From: Bacillus sp. FJAT-42376
GTDB lineage: Bacteria; Bacillota; Bacilli; Bacillales; Bacillaceae
DNA length: 64,000 nucleotides
NCBI RefSeq assembly: GCF_003816055.1
Contig: NZ_CP033906.1
Span: 1,860,001 to 1,924,000, forward strand
Reading direction: 5' to 3'
In this document: positions 54,388 through 63,025 of the stretch, one piece after another
Layout: each line of letters begins with the position of its first letter
Position numbering within the stretch: position 1 is the stretch's first letter
Translations under genes and position numbers: made by a program
Notes under the pieces: generated by a model
What the model was told of the DNA's origin: nothing
The model's database searches: none
Seen by the model: only the letters and a program-made list of their open reading frames with translations

Positions 54388-54431
54388 TTATAATTATTAT
54401 TATTTAAGTATTAATAAAAATTTGATATAAT
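54388..54431 (+). promoter_or_regulatory. PerR-type box and promoter of zosA
   Basis: TTATAATTATTATTA (54388-54402) matches the Per box TTATAATNATTATAA except for one base. It abuts a SigA-type promoter TTTAAG (54403-54408), 17 bases, TATAAT (54426-54431). zosA is a known PerR-regulon member in B. subtilis, so peroxide-inducible zinc uptake is the likely control. Confidence 0.85.
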
Positions 54432-54507
54432 CGTACATATAGTAACTCATAATAAGGTTTTTATAATGGTGAGTATGATTCCTATTCTCAATTAGAGGTG
54501 ATGAAAA

Positions 54508-56394
54508 ATGGAAAGGGATTATAATATTGGTCCGCTGGAAAGATGGGGCCAGAATGCGGAGCTGCTGGCAGCCGTTCTCTCTGGTTTATTGATCGCTGCA
54601 GGCTGGGCATTTCAGCAAAGCCAGCCGCAAACTTCTATTGTGCTGTTCATTCTTGCGTTCCTAATTGGCGGATTTGCAAAGGCAAAAGAAGGGATCGGAG
54701 AAACAATTGCCAACCGTACCCTTAATGTTGAGCTTCTGATGATTTTTGCTGCAATTGGTTCTGCCGTGATCGGCCACTGGCTGGAAGGGGCTATTTTAAT
54801 TTTTATCTTTTCATTAAGCGGTGCTTTAGAAACGTATACGATGAACAAAAGCCAGAAAGAAATCTCTGCTTTAATGAAAATACAGCCTGAAGAGGCAATT
54901 GTAATCAATGGGGATGAATATTCCAGAGTCCATGTGAGTGAACTTCAAAAAGGAGACTTCATTCTTGTAAAACCAGGAGAACGGATTCCGGCTGATGGGA
55001 TCCTGGTCAGCGGCCAGACAACGGTAGACCAGTCTGCCATTACAGGAGAATCCATTCCGGCGGATAAATATGAACAGGACGAGTTTTTTGCCGGAACAGT
55101 CAATCTCACAGGTTCGATTACGATTGAAGTGACAAAAACGAGCAATGATTCGCTTTTCTCCAAAATTATTGAGATGGTACAGTCTGCCCAATCAGCAAAA
55201 TCACCTTCCCAGCTTTTTATAGAACGATTTGAAAACACGTATGTAAAAACCGTTTTGGCTGCTGTTCTTATTATGATGATCGTACCTCATTTTGCCTTCG
55301 GCTGGAGCTGGAATGAAACGTTTTACAGGGCAATGGTACTGATGGTTGTTGCCTCACCCTGTGCGCTTGTCGCTTCCATTATGCCGGCAAGCTTATCGGC
55401 CATATCGAATGGAGCAAGAAACGGACTGCTGTTTAAAGGCGGGGTTCACCTGGAGCGGCTTTCCCGGGCAAAAGTGATCGCGTTTGATAAAACCGGAACG
55501 TTAACAAAAGGAGAGCCCGAAGTAACCGATGTAAGGCTTCGCAAAGAATTGGATGAAACGGATTTATACAGTGCGGTACTTTCCATTGAAACTCAATCAA
55601 ACCATCCTCTTGCCAAAGCGATTGTAAACTTTGCCCGTCAAGCAGAAGGAGTACAGTCAAGATGGACCGCTGTTACGGAACATTCCGGAATGGGGGTCGG
55701 AGCTCAGTGGAATGGAAGCGAATTTCTGATTGGAAAAGAGGAGTTTGTCGGTGCGGAAGAAGCCCGGAGTTTTTCAGGCGGAGCTGCAGAGAAGCTTGCG
55801 GAGGAAGGGAAAACGGTTGTATTTGTCAGAGACGGGGAGGGAATTGCAGCCGTCTTCGCCCTTAAGGATACTCTCCGTACTGAAACAAAGGATGCCATCA
55901 ATTCCTTCAGGGAAAATGGGCTTCAGACCGTAATGCTGACAGGCGACAGTGAGGTAACAGCAAAATCGATTGCCCGGGAAGCAAAACTGGATGATTACCG
56001 GGCGGAGTGTATGCCGCAGGATAAACTCGATGAAATAAAAAAGAGAAAATCCAATGACGGAATCACCATTATGGTCGGAGACGGAATCAATGATGCACCT
56101 GCTCTTGCCCTTGCTGATATCGGGATTGCGATGGGGGAAGGCTCAGATGCGGCGTTGGAAACAGCCGATATCGTCCTGATGAAAAATAATCTGCAGAAGC
56201 TTTCAGAAGCAATCCGGCTTTCAAAAAGAATGAACCGGATTGTGAAACAGAACATTATCTTTTCCATGGCGGTTATTGCCCTTTTGATCTGCTCCAATTT
56301 TCTGCAGGTGATAAGCCTTCCTTTCGGCGTAATCGGACATGAGGGAAGTACAATCCTTGTGATTCTGAATGGGCTGCGCCTGCTGAAAAATTAA
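54508..56394 (+). CDS. zosA: Zinc-transporting P-type ATPase ZosA (YkvW)
   Basis: A 628-residue P1B-type ATPase without an N-terminal HMA domain. Features in order: membrane helices, actuator motif TGES (ITGESIPADKY), metal-site helix VVASPCALVASIMPASL (S-P-C variant of CPx), phosphorylation DKTGTLT, nucleotide-binding HP (NHPLAKA) and GDGINDAPALA. The mutated CPx (SPC) is typical of the ZosA/CadA-like branch. In B. subtilis ZosA takes up Zn2+ under peroxide stress. Single gene, AGAGGTGAT ribosome-binding site, strong terminator. Confidence 0.93.
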   Translation: MERDYNIGPLERWGQNAELLAAVLSGLLIAAGWAFQQSQPQTSIVLFILAFLIGGFAKAKEGIGETIANRTLNVELLMIFAAIGSAVIGHWLEGAILIFIFSLSGALETYTMNKSQKEISALMKIQPEEAIVINGDEYSRVHVSELQKGDFILVKPGERIPADGILVSGQTTVDQSAITGESIPADKYEQDEFFAGTVNLTGSITIEVTKTSNDSLFSKIIEMVQSAQSAKSPSQLFIERFENTYVKTVLAAVLIMMIVPHFAFGWSWNETFYRAMVLMVVASPCALVASIMPASLSAISNGARNGLLFKGGVHLERLSRAKVIAFDKTGTLTKGEPEVTDVRLRKELDETDLYSAVLSIETQSNHPLAKAIVNFARQAEGVQSRWTAVTEHSGMGVGAQWNGSEFLIGKEEFVGAEEARSFSGGAAEKLAEEGKTVVFVRDGEGIAAVFALKDTLRTETKDAINSFRENGLQTVMLTGDSEVTAKSIAREAKLDDYRAECMPQDKLDEIKKRKSNDGITIMVGDGINDAPALALADIGIAMGEGSDAALETADIVLMKNNLQKLSEAIRLSKRMNRIVKQNIIFSMAVIALLICSNFLQVISLPFGVIGHEGSTILVILNGLRLLKN

Positions 56395-56427
56395 AGAATA
56401 GATGCCGGAATGAAGAATGGATCAATC

Positions 56428-56473
56428 TGAAAACCCCCTGAACGCTTCGCTGGAGCATGCAGGGGGTTTTTGA
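56428..56473 (+). terminator. Terminator of zosA
   Basis: Stem AAACCCCCTG / CAGGGGGTTT with an imperfect inner stem, followed by TTTTT. Confidence 0.88.
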
Positions 56474-56603
56474 GTTTTATATAGTGCTTTCAACAGGTGC
56501 GGGGTTCACCCCCGCCCTAGATGAAGCTTAAACACCGCGAGACGGTAATCAGCCTCAGCTTAAAATGAGAAGGGAGCTTTCAGCCCTATTGGCTCTTCTT
56601 TTA

Positions 56604-56767
56604 GTATGTTAAAGCATGGTGCTGGTTTTTTGACACCTTTTGATTTGAGCGAAAGACGAGAGACTCCTTCTTTGAGCAGCGGGACAGGCGAGACTCCGCG
56701 GTAGTGAGGTCAATAGGAGGCTCACCGCCCGCCAGCGGCAATTAACAGCCAAGTTGAACAGAGCTTT
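56604..56767 (+). repeat. Palindromic intergenic repeat, copy F (long form)
   Basis: Reverse-complement orientation relative to E1: TATGTTAAAGCAT ... GATTTGAGCGAAAGACG ... GAGCAGCGGGACAGGCGAGAC ... AGGAGGCTCACCGCCCGC ... CAATTAACAGCCAAGTTGAACAGAGC. It occupies the gap between zosA and the carotenoid region; the remainder of 56474-56789 holds no gene. Confidence 0.8.
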
Positions 56768-56789
56768 CTTTTCAACATACACAATATAC

Positions 56790-56981
56790 TTACGATCCGG
56801 TTTCCGTTTCAGGCCTTCGGATGACAATAATGTAGGCGAATACAAAACATAAAAAGCCGGCAATCCACCCGACAAGGGAACTGTAATAATAAAAATCGAT
56901 AAGAGCCATCCCGATAAACGGACATGCGAGTCCGGTGATGGTTAATAGAACCACACTTTTTTTCTTAATAAATTCAGCCAT
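56790..56981 (-). CDS. Small membrane protein, 63 aa
   Basis: ATG 56981 with AAGGAG eight bases upstream. Two hydrophobic segments (SVVLLTITGLACPFIGMALIDFYYY and LVGWIAGFLCFVFAYIIVI) and a basic N-terminus (MAEFIKKK) indicate a two-helix membrane peptide. It lies at the edge of the carotenoid cluster on the same strand as the glycosyltransferase gene, 230 bases away, with a terminator between. No family recognised. Confidence 0.7.
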   Translation of the reverse strand: MAEFIKKKSVVLLTITGLACPFIGMALIDFYYYSSLVGWIAGFLCFVFAYIIVIRRPETETGS

Positions 56982-57169
56982 ATACACATCTCCTTAGGCA
57001 TGCGGACAACGTTATTATACAGAAAAACAGCAGGAAAGAGAAATGGGTATACCAACATCTTTTCCAAAAATGGATGGATTAAAGCAAAAATAAACGAAAA
57101 GAGCGGAGAATCTGTTTCCAGGGTGCACTGATATCACCGATTCTGGAAATCGGAATGCTAAAAAACAGA

Positions 57170-57207
57170 TAAAAAAAAGAGTGGAGCATGCCACTCTTTT
57201 TTTCACC
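57170..57207. terminator. Terminator after the carotenoid glycosyltransferase gene
   Basis: Stem AGAGTGG / CCACTCT around AGCATG with A/T runs on both sides; active in the - direction for the gene ending at 57219. Confidence 0.88.
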
Positions 57208-57218
57208 TTGGGAGCCTG

Positions 57219-58358
57219 TTATGTATAAGAGCGTCCTTTCCACTCGTACCCCTTTTTTCGATAGGAGGCATTCATGGATGCAATCATGAGGCAGATAAAT
57301 ACTCCGCCGGCAAGCGGCATCATCAGCGAAAGAGTCAGTTTTTGATTGGACTTCCAATCTATATACATTTTTTGAGCGGAAATGAGCACATATGGTAAAA
57401 ACCAGTATAAAGAAAATGACTGGAAGAGCACTAGCTGAATAAATCCGTACATCAATAATAAACCAGGTAAAAGATAAAATGCCGCATAGAATAGACAAAG
57501 TCCGAGAGCAGCAGGAAAAGACCGGCCGAATCCGGGGAATATATTTTTTTTGAATCCATTCCATGCTTCTTTTCCCGATGCATACATATAGCACGTCACA
57601 TCGTCCGTAATATTTGCAAGAAGAACCTGTCTGCCCGTTTCCTTCATCTTCCGCGCAAGATGTACGTCGTCCACGATAGAATCTTTTATGGCAGCATGAC
57701 CGCCCGCTTCCATATATGCGGAACGTTTAAAAAGCATAAACGCTCCATGGGCTGCTGTAGCTGCAGGAAAAACGGTGCGGTTTGCCAAAAAAAGAGGCAG
57801 GTGGGCATACACCAGGAAGTGCTGCATGGGAACGAGCAGTTTCTCAAGCAGGTACTTGACTGGAAATCTAGGAAATCCGGTTAATAGTGCGACATCATGT
57901 TTTTTAAGCGTATAGACCGCACGTTCCACTGTATTTTCTTTCAAACGGACATCTGCGTCTAAAAAAAGGATGAATTCAGTTTCAGCATGCAGGCTCAATG
58001 TATGGCACGCATGGACTTTCCCGGCCCAGCCTTTAGGAAGGGGGACGCCTGAAAGAAGGGTAAAGCGCTGGTCATCTCCAGAATACCGCATGAGAAGTTC
58101 CTCCGTCCTGTCTTCAGACTGGTCATTTAAAAGCAGGAACCGGAGATTCGGGTAGGTGAGTTTTTTCAGCATGGTGATCAGCTTTTTTACATTTCGCTCT
58201 TCATTCCGGAGAGGAACAAGAATACTTACTTGAGGAAATTCGCTCAAGTCCCCGCTATTTAGCTTTGGCATGAAAAAGGAGTTAACCGCCGTCAGAATCA
58301 AGAAAATAAAAAGGATGAAGCAATATAATAGCAGCAATCTGCAACAGTCTCCTTTCAA
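57219..58358 (-). CDS. Family 2 glycosyltransferase, carotenoid-type
   Basis: A 379-residue membrane-associated GT-A enzyme: N-terminal helix, catalytic domain (VSILVPLRNEERNVKKLI, LLNDQSEDRTEELL, LFLDADVRLKENTVE, then DDVHLARKMKETG) and four C-terminal helices, ending YEWKGRSYT. The W-K-G-R-x-Y tail and layout resemble 4,4'-diaponeurosporenoate glycosyltransferases (CrtQ group). Clustered with crtP, so a carotenoid glycosyl or related transfer is likely. It is a second, divergent paralogue of the CrtQ encoded at 60.2 kb. Confidence 0.8.
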   Translation of the reverse strand: MKGDCCRLLLLYCFILFIFLILTAVNSFFMPKLNSGDLSEFPQVSILVPLRNEERNVKKLITMLKKLTYPNLRFLLLNDQSEDRTEELLMRYSGDDQRFTLLSGVPLPKGWAGKVHACHTLSLHAETEFILFLDADVRLKENTVERAVYTLKKHDVALLTGFPRFPVKYLLEKLLVPMQHFLVYAHLPLFLANRTVFPAATAAHGAFMLFKRSAYMEAGGHAAIKDSIVDDVHLARKMKETGRQVLLANITDDVTCYMYASGKEAWNGFKKNIFPGFGRSFPAALGLCLFYAAFYLLPGLLLMYGFIQLVLFQSFSLYWFLPYVLISAQKMYIDWKSNQKLTLSLMMPLAGGVFICLMIASMNASYRKKGYEWKGRSYT

Positions 58359-58404
58359 AATGGCTCCGTTTTAGTGAAGGCCTGCTTGAACAGGGCGATC
58401 TAAA

Positions 58405-58446
58405 TAAAAAAGAGGGGGTGCCCTCTGGGACAGCCCCTTCTAGTAT
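58405..58446 (-). terminator. Terminator after crtP
   Basis: On the - strand an imperfect stem AAGGGGCTGTCCC / GGGCACCCCCT precedes TTTTTT. Confidence 0.65.
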
Positions 58447-58485
58447 AAGCTTTTATAAAAGATGAAGCGATGATCTTTATGCGAA

Positions 58486-59997
58486 TCAGCCGATTTCTTT
58501 TTTTGTTGCCTTCGCCAGTTCGTCTTCCAAGATCAGATCCGCAGTGAGCTGGCCGGAGAGTGTGACCATTGGAACTCCTCCGCCAGGATGTGTGGAGCCT
58601 CCGGTGAAATAAAGATTATGAAGGAGCTTACTGCGGCTTGGAATTTTAAATCCGCCATTTTTCTTGCGGTCCGTGGCAACGCCGTAAATCGAGCCTCCAT
58701 TTGAACCGTATAGCTCCTGAATATCGTCCGGAGTGAATTGGTATTCCCATTCAATGTGATTCCTTAAATCCGCTACGCCCATGCGTTCCAGTTTATCTAG
58801 AACTTTTTCGCGATACTGCTCCTTTTGCTCCTCCCATGTTTCCCCGTCCTTTAAAGGCGGTACATGGGTTAAAACAAAAAGGTTCTCTTTTCCGTCAGGA
58901 GCCTGGGAAGGATCGGATTTAGAAGAAATCCCGATATACACAGTTGGATCGTCCGCAGGAACGCCCTCATTAAAGATCTGGTCAAATTCTTTTTTAGGAT
59001 CCTCAGAAAAGAAGAAGTTGTGATGGGCAAGATGCTTGTATTCTTTATTCACACCAAGGAGAAGAACAAGGCCTGATACGGTTGGCACATATTTCTCCAG
59101 ATCTTCCGCTGCTTTTTTGCTGCCGCTCTGATTTTCCATGATGGTTTTATAGGCTGGTATAGCTTCAAGGTTCGAAACCACCAGATCTGAATGGAGAATT
59201 TCTCCGTTCTCAAGCTCTACTCCTACAGCGGTTTCTCCTTCCGTCACGATCCTTTTCACTTTCGTGTTCAAAAGCACGTCCACGTTCTGCTCCCGCATGA
59301 CCTTGCTCATCGCTTCAGCAATTTTATACATGCCGCCTTCTACATAGTGAATGCCGATGCCAAGCTGCACGTATACGAGCTGAGAAAGAATAGCCGGCGC
59401 CTGATAAGGGGAGGAGCCGATATACATGATCATAAAATTAAACAGCTGCTGAAGATGCTTGCTGCTAAAGTGTTTTTTCGTCACCTGATCCATGGATTTC
59501 ATTGGATCCATCGCAAGAAGTTCTTTCATAGAATGCATATTTCTCAAATCATTGATTCCTGAAAGACTGCGCTTGTAGAAACTCTTCATGCTGTATTCAT
59601 ACATCTTTGTGCAATAAGCCATATATTGAAAAAATTCGTGAACATCTTCGGGGTTATGTTCCTTCAGCTGTTCCATCATAAGCTGCAGATCACTCGTCAG
59701 ATCAATGGATGTTCCATCTTCAAAAAACGTTCTCCACTGCGGTTCAATCCGTTTAATGGTTATGTAGTCGTGGATATTGCGGTTTGCACTCCGGAACAGC
59801 TGTTCAAGCACCCATGGCATCGTTAAAATAGAGGGACCGGTATCAAATGTAAAGCCGTTTCCTTCCCGCTTATTTAATTTTCCGCCAAGCCGCTCTCCCT
59901 TTTCAATTACGGTCACATCATACTGATCCGCTGCAAGACGGATGGCTGATGACATACCTCCAAGTCCTCCGCCGATCACGATCACTTTTTTCTTCAA
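58486..59997 (-). CDS. crtP: Diapocarotenoid oxidase CrtP (CrtN/CrtP family)
   Basis: A 503-residue FAD-dependent oxidoreductase of the phytoene-desaturase superfamily. FAD-binding GGGLGGMSSAIRLA (9-22) and GGKLN are at the N-terminus; FDTGPSILTMP, YVEGGMYKIAEAM, HHNFFFSEDP, VPADDPTVYI and the C-terminal FTGGSTHPGGGVPMVTLSGQ follow. Motif choices (GPSILTMP, HHNFFF, DDPTVYI) match CrtP, which oxidises the terminal methyl of 4,4'-diaponeurosporene, better than the desaturase CrtN. TTG start with AAGGAGG nine bases upstream. No crtM or crtN is in the window. Confidence 0.85.
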   Translation of the reverse strand: MKKKVIVIGGGLGGMSSAIRLAADQYDVTVIEKGERLGGKLNKREGNGFTFDTGPSILTMPWVLEQLFRSANRNIHDYITIKRIEPQWRTFFEDGTSIDLTSDLQLMMEQLKEHNPEDVHEFFQYMAYCTKMYEYSMKSFYKRSLSGINDLRNMHSMKELLAMDPMKSMDQVTKKHFSSKHLQQLFNFMIMYIGSSPYQAPAILSQLVYVQLGIGIHYVEGGMYKIAEAMSKVMREQNVDVLLNTKVKRIVTEGETAVGVELENGEILHSDLVVSNLEAIPAYKTIMENQSGSKKAAEDLEKYVPTVSGLVLLLGVNKEYKHLAHHNFFFSEDPKKEFDQIFNEGVPADDPTVYIGISSKSDPSQAPDGKENLFVLTHVPPLKDGETWEEQKEQYREKVLDKLERMGVADLRNHIEWEYQFTPDDIQELYGSNGGSIYGVATDRKKNGGFKIPSRSKLLHNLYFTGGSTHPGGGVPMVTLSGQLTADLILEDELAKATKKEIG

Positions 59998-60174
59998 ATC
60001 TTTTCGCCTCCTTATGGATTAACAAAAAATGGATTACAATGGGTATTACATCCGCTATCATTTTATCCAAAGCCGTGATTCTTTCATTCATTGAGATATG
60101 AAGTATTTTCCACAAAACTGCAAAATAGAAACCTGATTAGAAGGCTTTGTAACGCAATAGGAGAGAAAAAAGGG

Positions 60175-60180
60175 TATAAT
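60175..60180 (+). promoter_or_regulatory. Possible -10 of crtQ in the crtP/crtQ divergent region
   Basis: The 213-base divergent region (59998-60210) holds a TATAAT at 60175-60180 but no good -35 at the right distance. GGGTAT occurs twice on the + strand (about 60039 and 60172) and would fit a SigB -10, yet no GTTTAA-type -35 is found. Control unresolved. Confidence 0.3.
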
Positions 60181-60210
60181 GAAGAAACCGTTCTAGTGAG
60201 GTGGCTGTTT

Positions 60211-61326
60211 GTGGCAATTATTATGATCGCTCTGATCATCGGAATCTATCTGTTTTGGAACATTCCGACACTTGAGTCCATTCCAGGTGAAAAAGCAAGA
60301 GCATATGTACGTAAGAATTTATCGATTATTATTCCGGCGAGAAACGAGGAAGAAAATCTGCAGGTATTATTTCGTTCGATTTCATCCCAAAGCGATTTAC
60401 CGTATGAAATCATCGTTGCGGATGATCAATCAGAGGACCAGACGAAAAAAGTCGCTGAAGCCTTTGGTGCGAAGGTGATTGAGGTACCCGATTTGCCTGC
60501 CGGCTGGTCAGGGAAATCATGGGCCTGCTGGAACGGCGCGAACTCCAGTACGGGGACATGGCTGCTCTTTCTTGATGCAGACACAATCGTAGAAAGAAAT
60601 GGTCTGGATAGACTGGCTGATTTATTCAGGCACATAGAAAATAAGGGAATATTAACGGTGCATCCGTATCATAAAACGAAAAAAGCTTATGAGAACGGGT
60701 CGGCTATCTTTCATATGATGACCATTGGCGCAATTGGTGCGTTTGTTCCTTCCTGGGCTGGAAAAAAAGCGAACGGGGCATTTGGACAGGTGCTCATGTG
60801 CAGACGTGAGGATTATTTCGGCTGGGGAGGCCATGAGTCCATCAAGGGTGAAATCGTCGAGAATATGGCAATGGGGCAGAAAATCAAAGAATACGGTAAG
60901 TCTGTGTACTTTGCGAGCGGGAAAAAGGCCATTTCCATGCGGATGTATCCGGATGGAGTGAAAGCCATGACAAATGGCTGGGCAAAGAGCTTTGCTTCAG
61001 GAGCTAAAACCGCCAGCCTGGTATACTTGATTCTCTCTTCTATTTGGCTTGCCGGACTTCTGTCCTTTTTCGTTAAAATTCCGGTGTTATTTTCAGAAGC
61101 GTGGCTTGCGTATGTTCTTCTTTACGCGGCAGCGGTCATCCAGCTGGCGGCTGCGCTGTCCAGGTTCGGACGCTTTTCCATCTGGGGATTAATAGCGTTC
61201 CCCCTTCATCTTTTATACTTTTTATCCGTATTCGGACTCTCATTGTATAAGACATTTATCCGTAAAAATGCCAGCTGGAAGGGCAGAAGCATCGTGAAAC
61301 ACTCAGAGGGGGACCATGATCAATGA
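60211..61326 (+). CDS. crtQ: 4,4'-diaponeurosporenoate glycosyltransferase CrtQ
   Basis: A 371-residue membrane GT2. N-terminal anchor (IIMIALIIGIYLFWNI), catalytic GT-A region (LSIIIPARNEEENLQVLF, IVADDQSEDQTKKVA, GWSGKSWACWNGA, LFLDADTIVERNGLD, ILTVHPYHKTKKAYENGSAIFHMMT, MRMYPDGVKAMTNGWAKSFASGA) and C-terminal helices ending WKGRS. Segments such as GKSWAC and VHPYH.TK are hallmarks of staphylococcal CrtQ, which esterifies diaponeurosporenoate with glucose. GTG 60211 is chosen (GAGGTGG six bases upstream); the frame is open to 60091. Overlaps crtO. Confidence 0.88.
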   Translation: MAIIMIALIIGIYLFWNIPTLESIPGEKARAYVRKNLSIIIPARNEEENLQVLFRSISSQSDLPYEIIVADDQSEDQTKKVAEAFGAKVIEVPDLPAGWSGKSWACWNGANSSTGTWLLFLDADTIVERNGLDRLADLFRHIENKGILTVHPYHKTKKAYENGSAIFHMMTIGAIGAFVPSWAGKKANGAFGQVLMCRREDYFGWGGHESIKGEIVENMAMGQKIKEYGKSVYFASGKKAISMRMYPDGVKAMTNGWAKSFASGAKTASLVYLILSSIWLAGLLSFFVKIPVLFSEAWLAYVLLYAAAVIQLAAALSRFGRFSIWGLIAFPLHLLYFLSVFGLSLYKTFIRKNASWKGRSIVKHSEGDHDQ

Positions 61327-61826
61327 ACGGCATCCTTCTTGCCGTTTTAAATGCGTGCCTCCTGCTTTTTATTCAGCTCGGTGTTTCTTGGCTGATGTCG
61401 CGTGCTCCTTCTCAGTATTTCAACTATTTCCAATGGGTCTTCCAAAAGTGGAAATGGGAGAAGGATGGAAAGATTTATGAGCATCTCGGGATTAAAAGCT
61501 GGAAAGATAAGCTTCCTGATGCAGGCGGGTGGTTTAAAAATGGCCGGTCCAAAAAGAGACTGCGCGGCCGATCCGCGGAAACGCTTGAGCAGTTTATCCT
61601 TGAAACAAAACGCGGTGAGCTTGCCCACTGGCTTCAAATCCTCCCGTGTCTTTTATTTTTTTTATGGAACAGCGTGCTTGGAGGCTGGATTATTTTAATC
61701 TATGCTTTTGCATTTAATTTGCCTTTTATCGCCGTACAAAGATATAACAGGATGCGGCTTTCAAGAGCATTAGAGAGAAAAAAGAATGAAAGAATGGAAA
61801 ATCGGGTGGGTTTACATAAAATTTGA
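61323..61826 (+). CDS. crtO: Glycosyl-carotenoate acyltransferase CrtO
   Basis: A 167-residue membrane protein with N- and C-terminal hydrophobic segments and a conserved central block (FQKWKWEKDGKIYEHLGIKSWKDKLPDAG, FILETKRGELAHWLQI). This matches CrtO, which adds a fatty acyl chain to the glucosyl group of the staphyloxanthin pathway. It starts at the ATGA overlap with crtQ, so the two steps are coupled. Length equals staphylococcal CrtO (about 165). Confidence 0.88.
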   Translation: MNGILLAVLNACLLLFIQLGVSWLMSRAPSQYFNYFQWVFQKWKWEKDGKIYEHLGIKSWKDKLPDAGGWFKNGRSKKRLRGRSAETLEQFILETKRGELAHWLQILPCLLFFLWNSVLGGWIILIYAFAFNLPFIAVQRYNRMRLSRALERKKNERMENRVGLHKI

Positions 61827-61881
61827 GATTTTGATAAGATAACATCGGAGACATACATAACAGCGGAAAGGCGTGGAACAT

Positions 61882-62982
61882 ATGAATAAAAGAATCGAAC
61901 AGCTTCGGGAATGGATGAGGGATGAATCAATCGATGCAGCATACATTCACTCTCCGGAAAACGTGTATTATTTAACCAACTTCCTGACAGATCCGCATGA
62001 GCGTTTAATGGGATTGTTTATTTTTCAGGAAAAAGAGTCCTTTTTCATTCTGCCGGGCATGGAGACGGGGCAGGCAAAGGATGCGGGCTTTAAGGAGGAA
62101 ATTATAGGATACGGCGATCATGAGAATCCGTTCGATAAAATCCGTAAAGCCTTTGCATCCAGAGGGATGCAGTCCATTCAGACGGCAGCTATTGAAAGCG
62201 AGCTTCTGTCCTATTCCAGAGCTCAGGAATTCCTGAATGTAACAGGGTCGCCAAAGCTTGTTTCAGCAGAAGAGAAGATGAATGAACTCAGGGTCATTAA
62301 AGACGAAAAGGAAATTGCCATTATGGAAAAAGCAGCCAGGCTTGCTGATTACGGCGTAGAGGTCGGAGTGGCTGCTCTTAAAGAGGGCATTACTGAAATG
62401 GACGTTGTGGCCAAAATTGAATATGAACTAAAAAGAAAAGGCGCACAGGCGATGTCTTTTTCCACTATGGTTCTGTTCGGAAAGAAATCAGGCCTGCCGC
62501 ACGGAAATCCTGGTACGGCCGTTTTGAAAAAAGGAGATTTCGTTTTGTTTGATTTAGGTGTGGTCCTAGATGGATATTGCTCGGATATAACCCGAACGGT
62601 CATGTTCGGCCAGCCGGATGAAAAACAGAAATCGATTTATCATACGGTTCTTGAAGCAGAGCTTGCTGCCTTGCAGGCAGCAAAACCTGGTGTGAGAATT
62701 GGGGATTTGGATAAAATTTCAAGAAAAGTAATCGAAGACGCAGGATACGGGGAATACTTCCCTCACCGCCTTGGCCATGGACTTGGCATAAGTGTCCATG
62801 AATTCCCTTCCATGGCTCATACAAATGATGGCGTGCTGAAAGAGGGAATGACCTTTACGATTGAACCAGGGGTTTATATCCCTGAAGTAGGCGGCGTCCG
62901 AATTGAGGATGATGTCCTGATTACAAAAGATGGGGCCCGTGCCCTCACTGCCTATCCTAAAGAGCTGCAAATTATAGAATGA
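61882..62982 (+). CDS. M24 family Xaa-Pro peptidase (YkvY/PepQ-like)
   Basis: A 366-residue creatinase/prolidase-fold peptidase. The five metal ligands are in place: Asp in FDLGVVLDGYCSDITRT, His in HRLGHGLGISVHEFP, Glu in FTIEPGVYIP and Glu in GGVRIEDDVLIT. The N-terminal half is the usual non-catalytic domain. It cleaves X-Pro dipeptides or N-terminal X-Pro bonds in the cytosol. ATG 61882 is preferred; GTG 61873 is only two bases from AAAGG. Position after zosA corresponds to ykvY. Confidence 0.9.
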   Translation: MNKRIEQLREWMRDESIDAAYIHSPENVYYLTNFLTDPHERLMGLFIFQEKESFFILPGMETGQAKDAGFKEEIIGYGDHENPFDKIRKAFASRGMQSIQTAAIESELLSYSRAQEFLNVTGSPKLVSAEEKMNELRVIKDEKEIAIMEKAARLADYGVEVGVAALKEGITEMDVVAKIEYELKRKGAQAMSFSTMVLFGKKSGLPHGNPGTAVLKKGDFVLFDLGVVLDGYCSDITRTVMFGQPDEKQKSIYHTVLEAELAALQAAKPGVRIGDLDKISRKVIEDAGYGEYFPHRLGHGLGISVHEFPSMAHTNDGVLKEGMTFTIEPGVYIPEVGGVRIEDDVLITKDGARALTAYPKELQIIE

Positions 62983-62984
62983 GC

Positions 62985-63025
62985 AAAACCGCGCCGGCCC
63001 TATGGGTAACGGCGCGGTTTTTTAA
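62985..63025. terminator. Terminator between the Xaa-Pro peptidase and EAL genes
   Basis: Stem AAACCGCGCC / GGCGCGGTTT, followed by TTTTTT on +, and A-run on the other side. Confidence 0.9.

Noticed and set aside
57015..57206. 63-codon ORF on the - strand beyond the glycosyltransferase gene
   Set aside because: It runs through the terminator hairpin, has no ribosome-binding site and has Cys/Phe-rich shadow composition.
60030..60180. SigB promoters in the crtP/crtQ divergent region
   Set aside because: GGGTAT occurs twice but no GTTTAA-type -35 is found 12-15 bases upstream.
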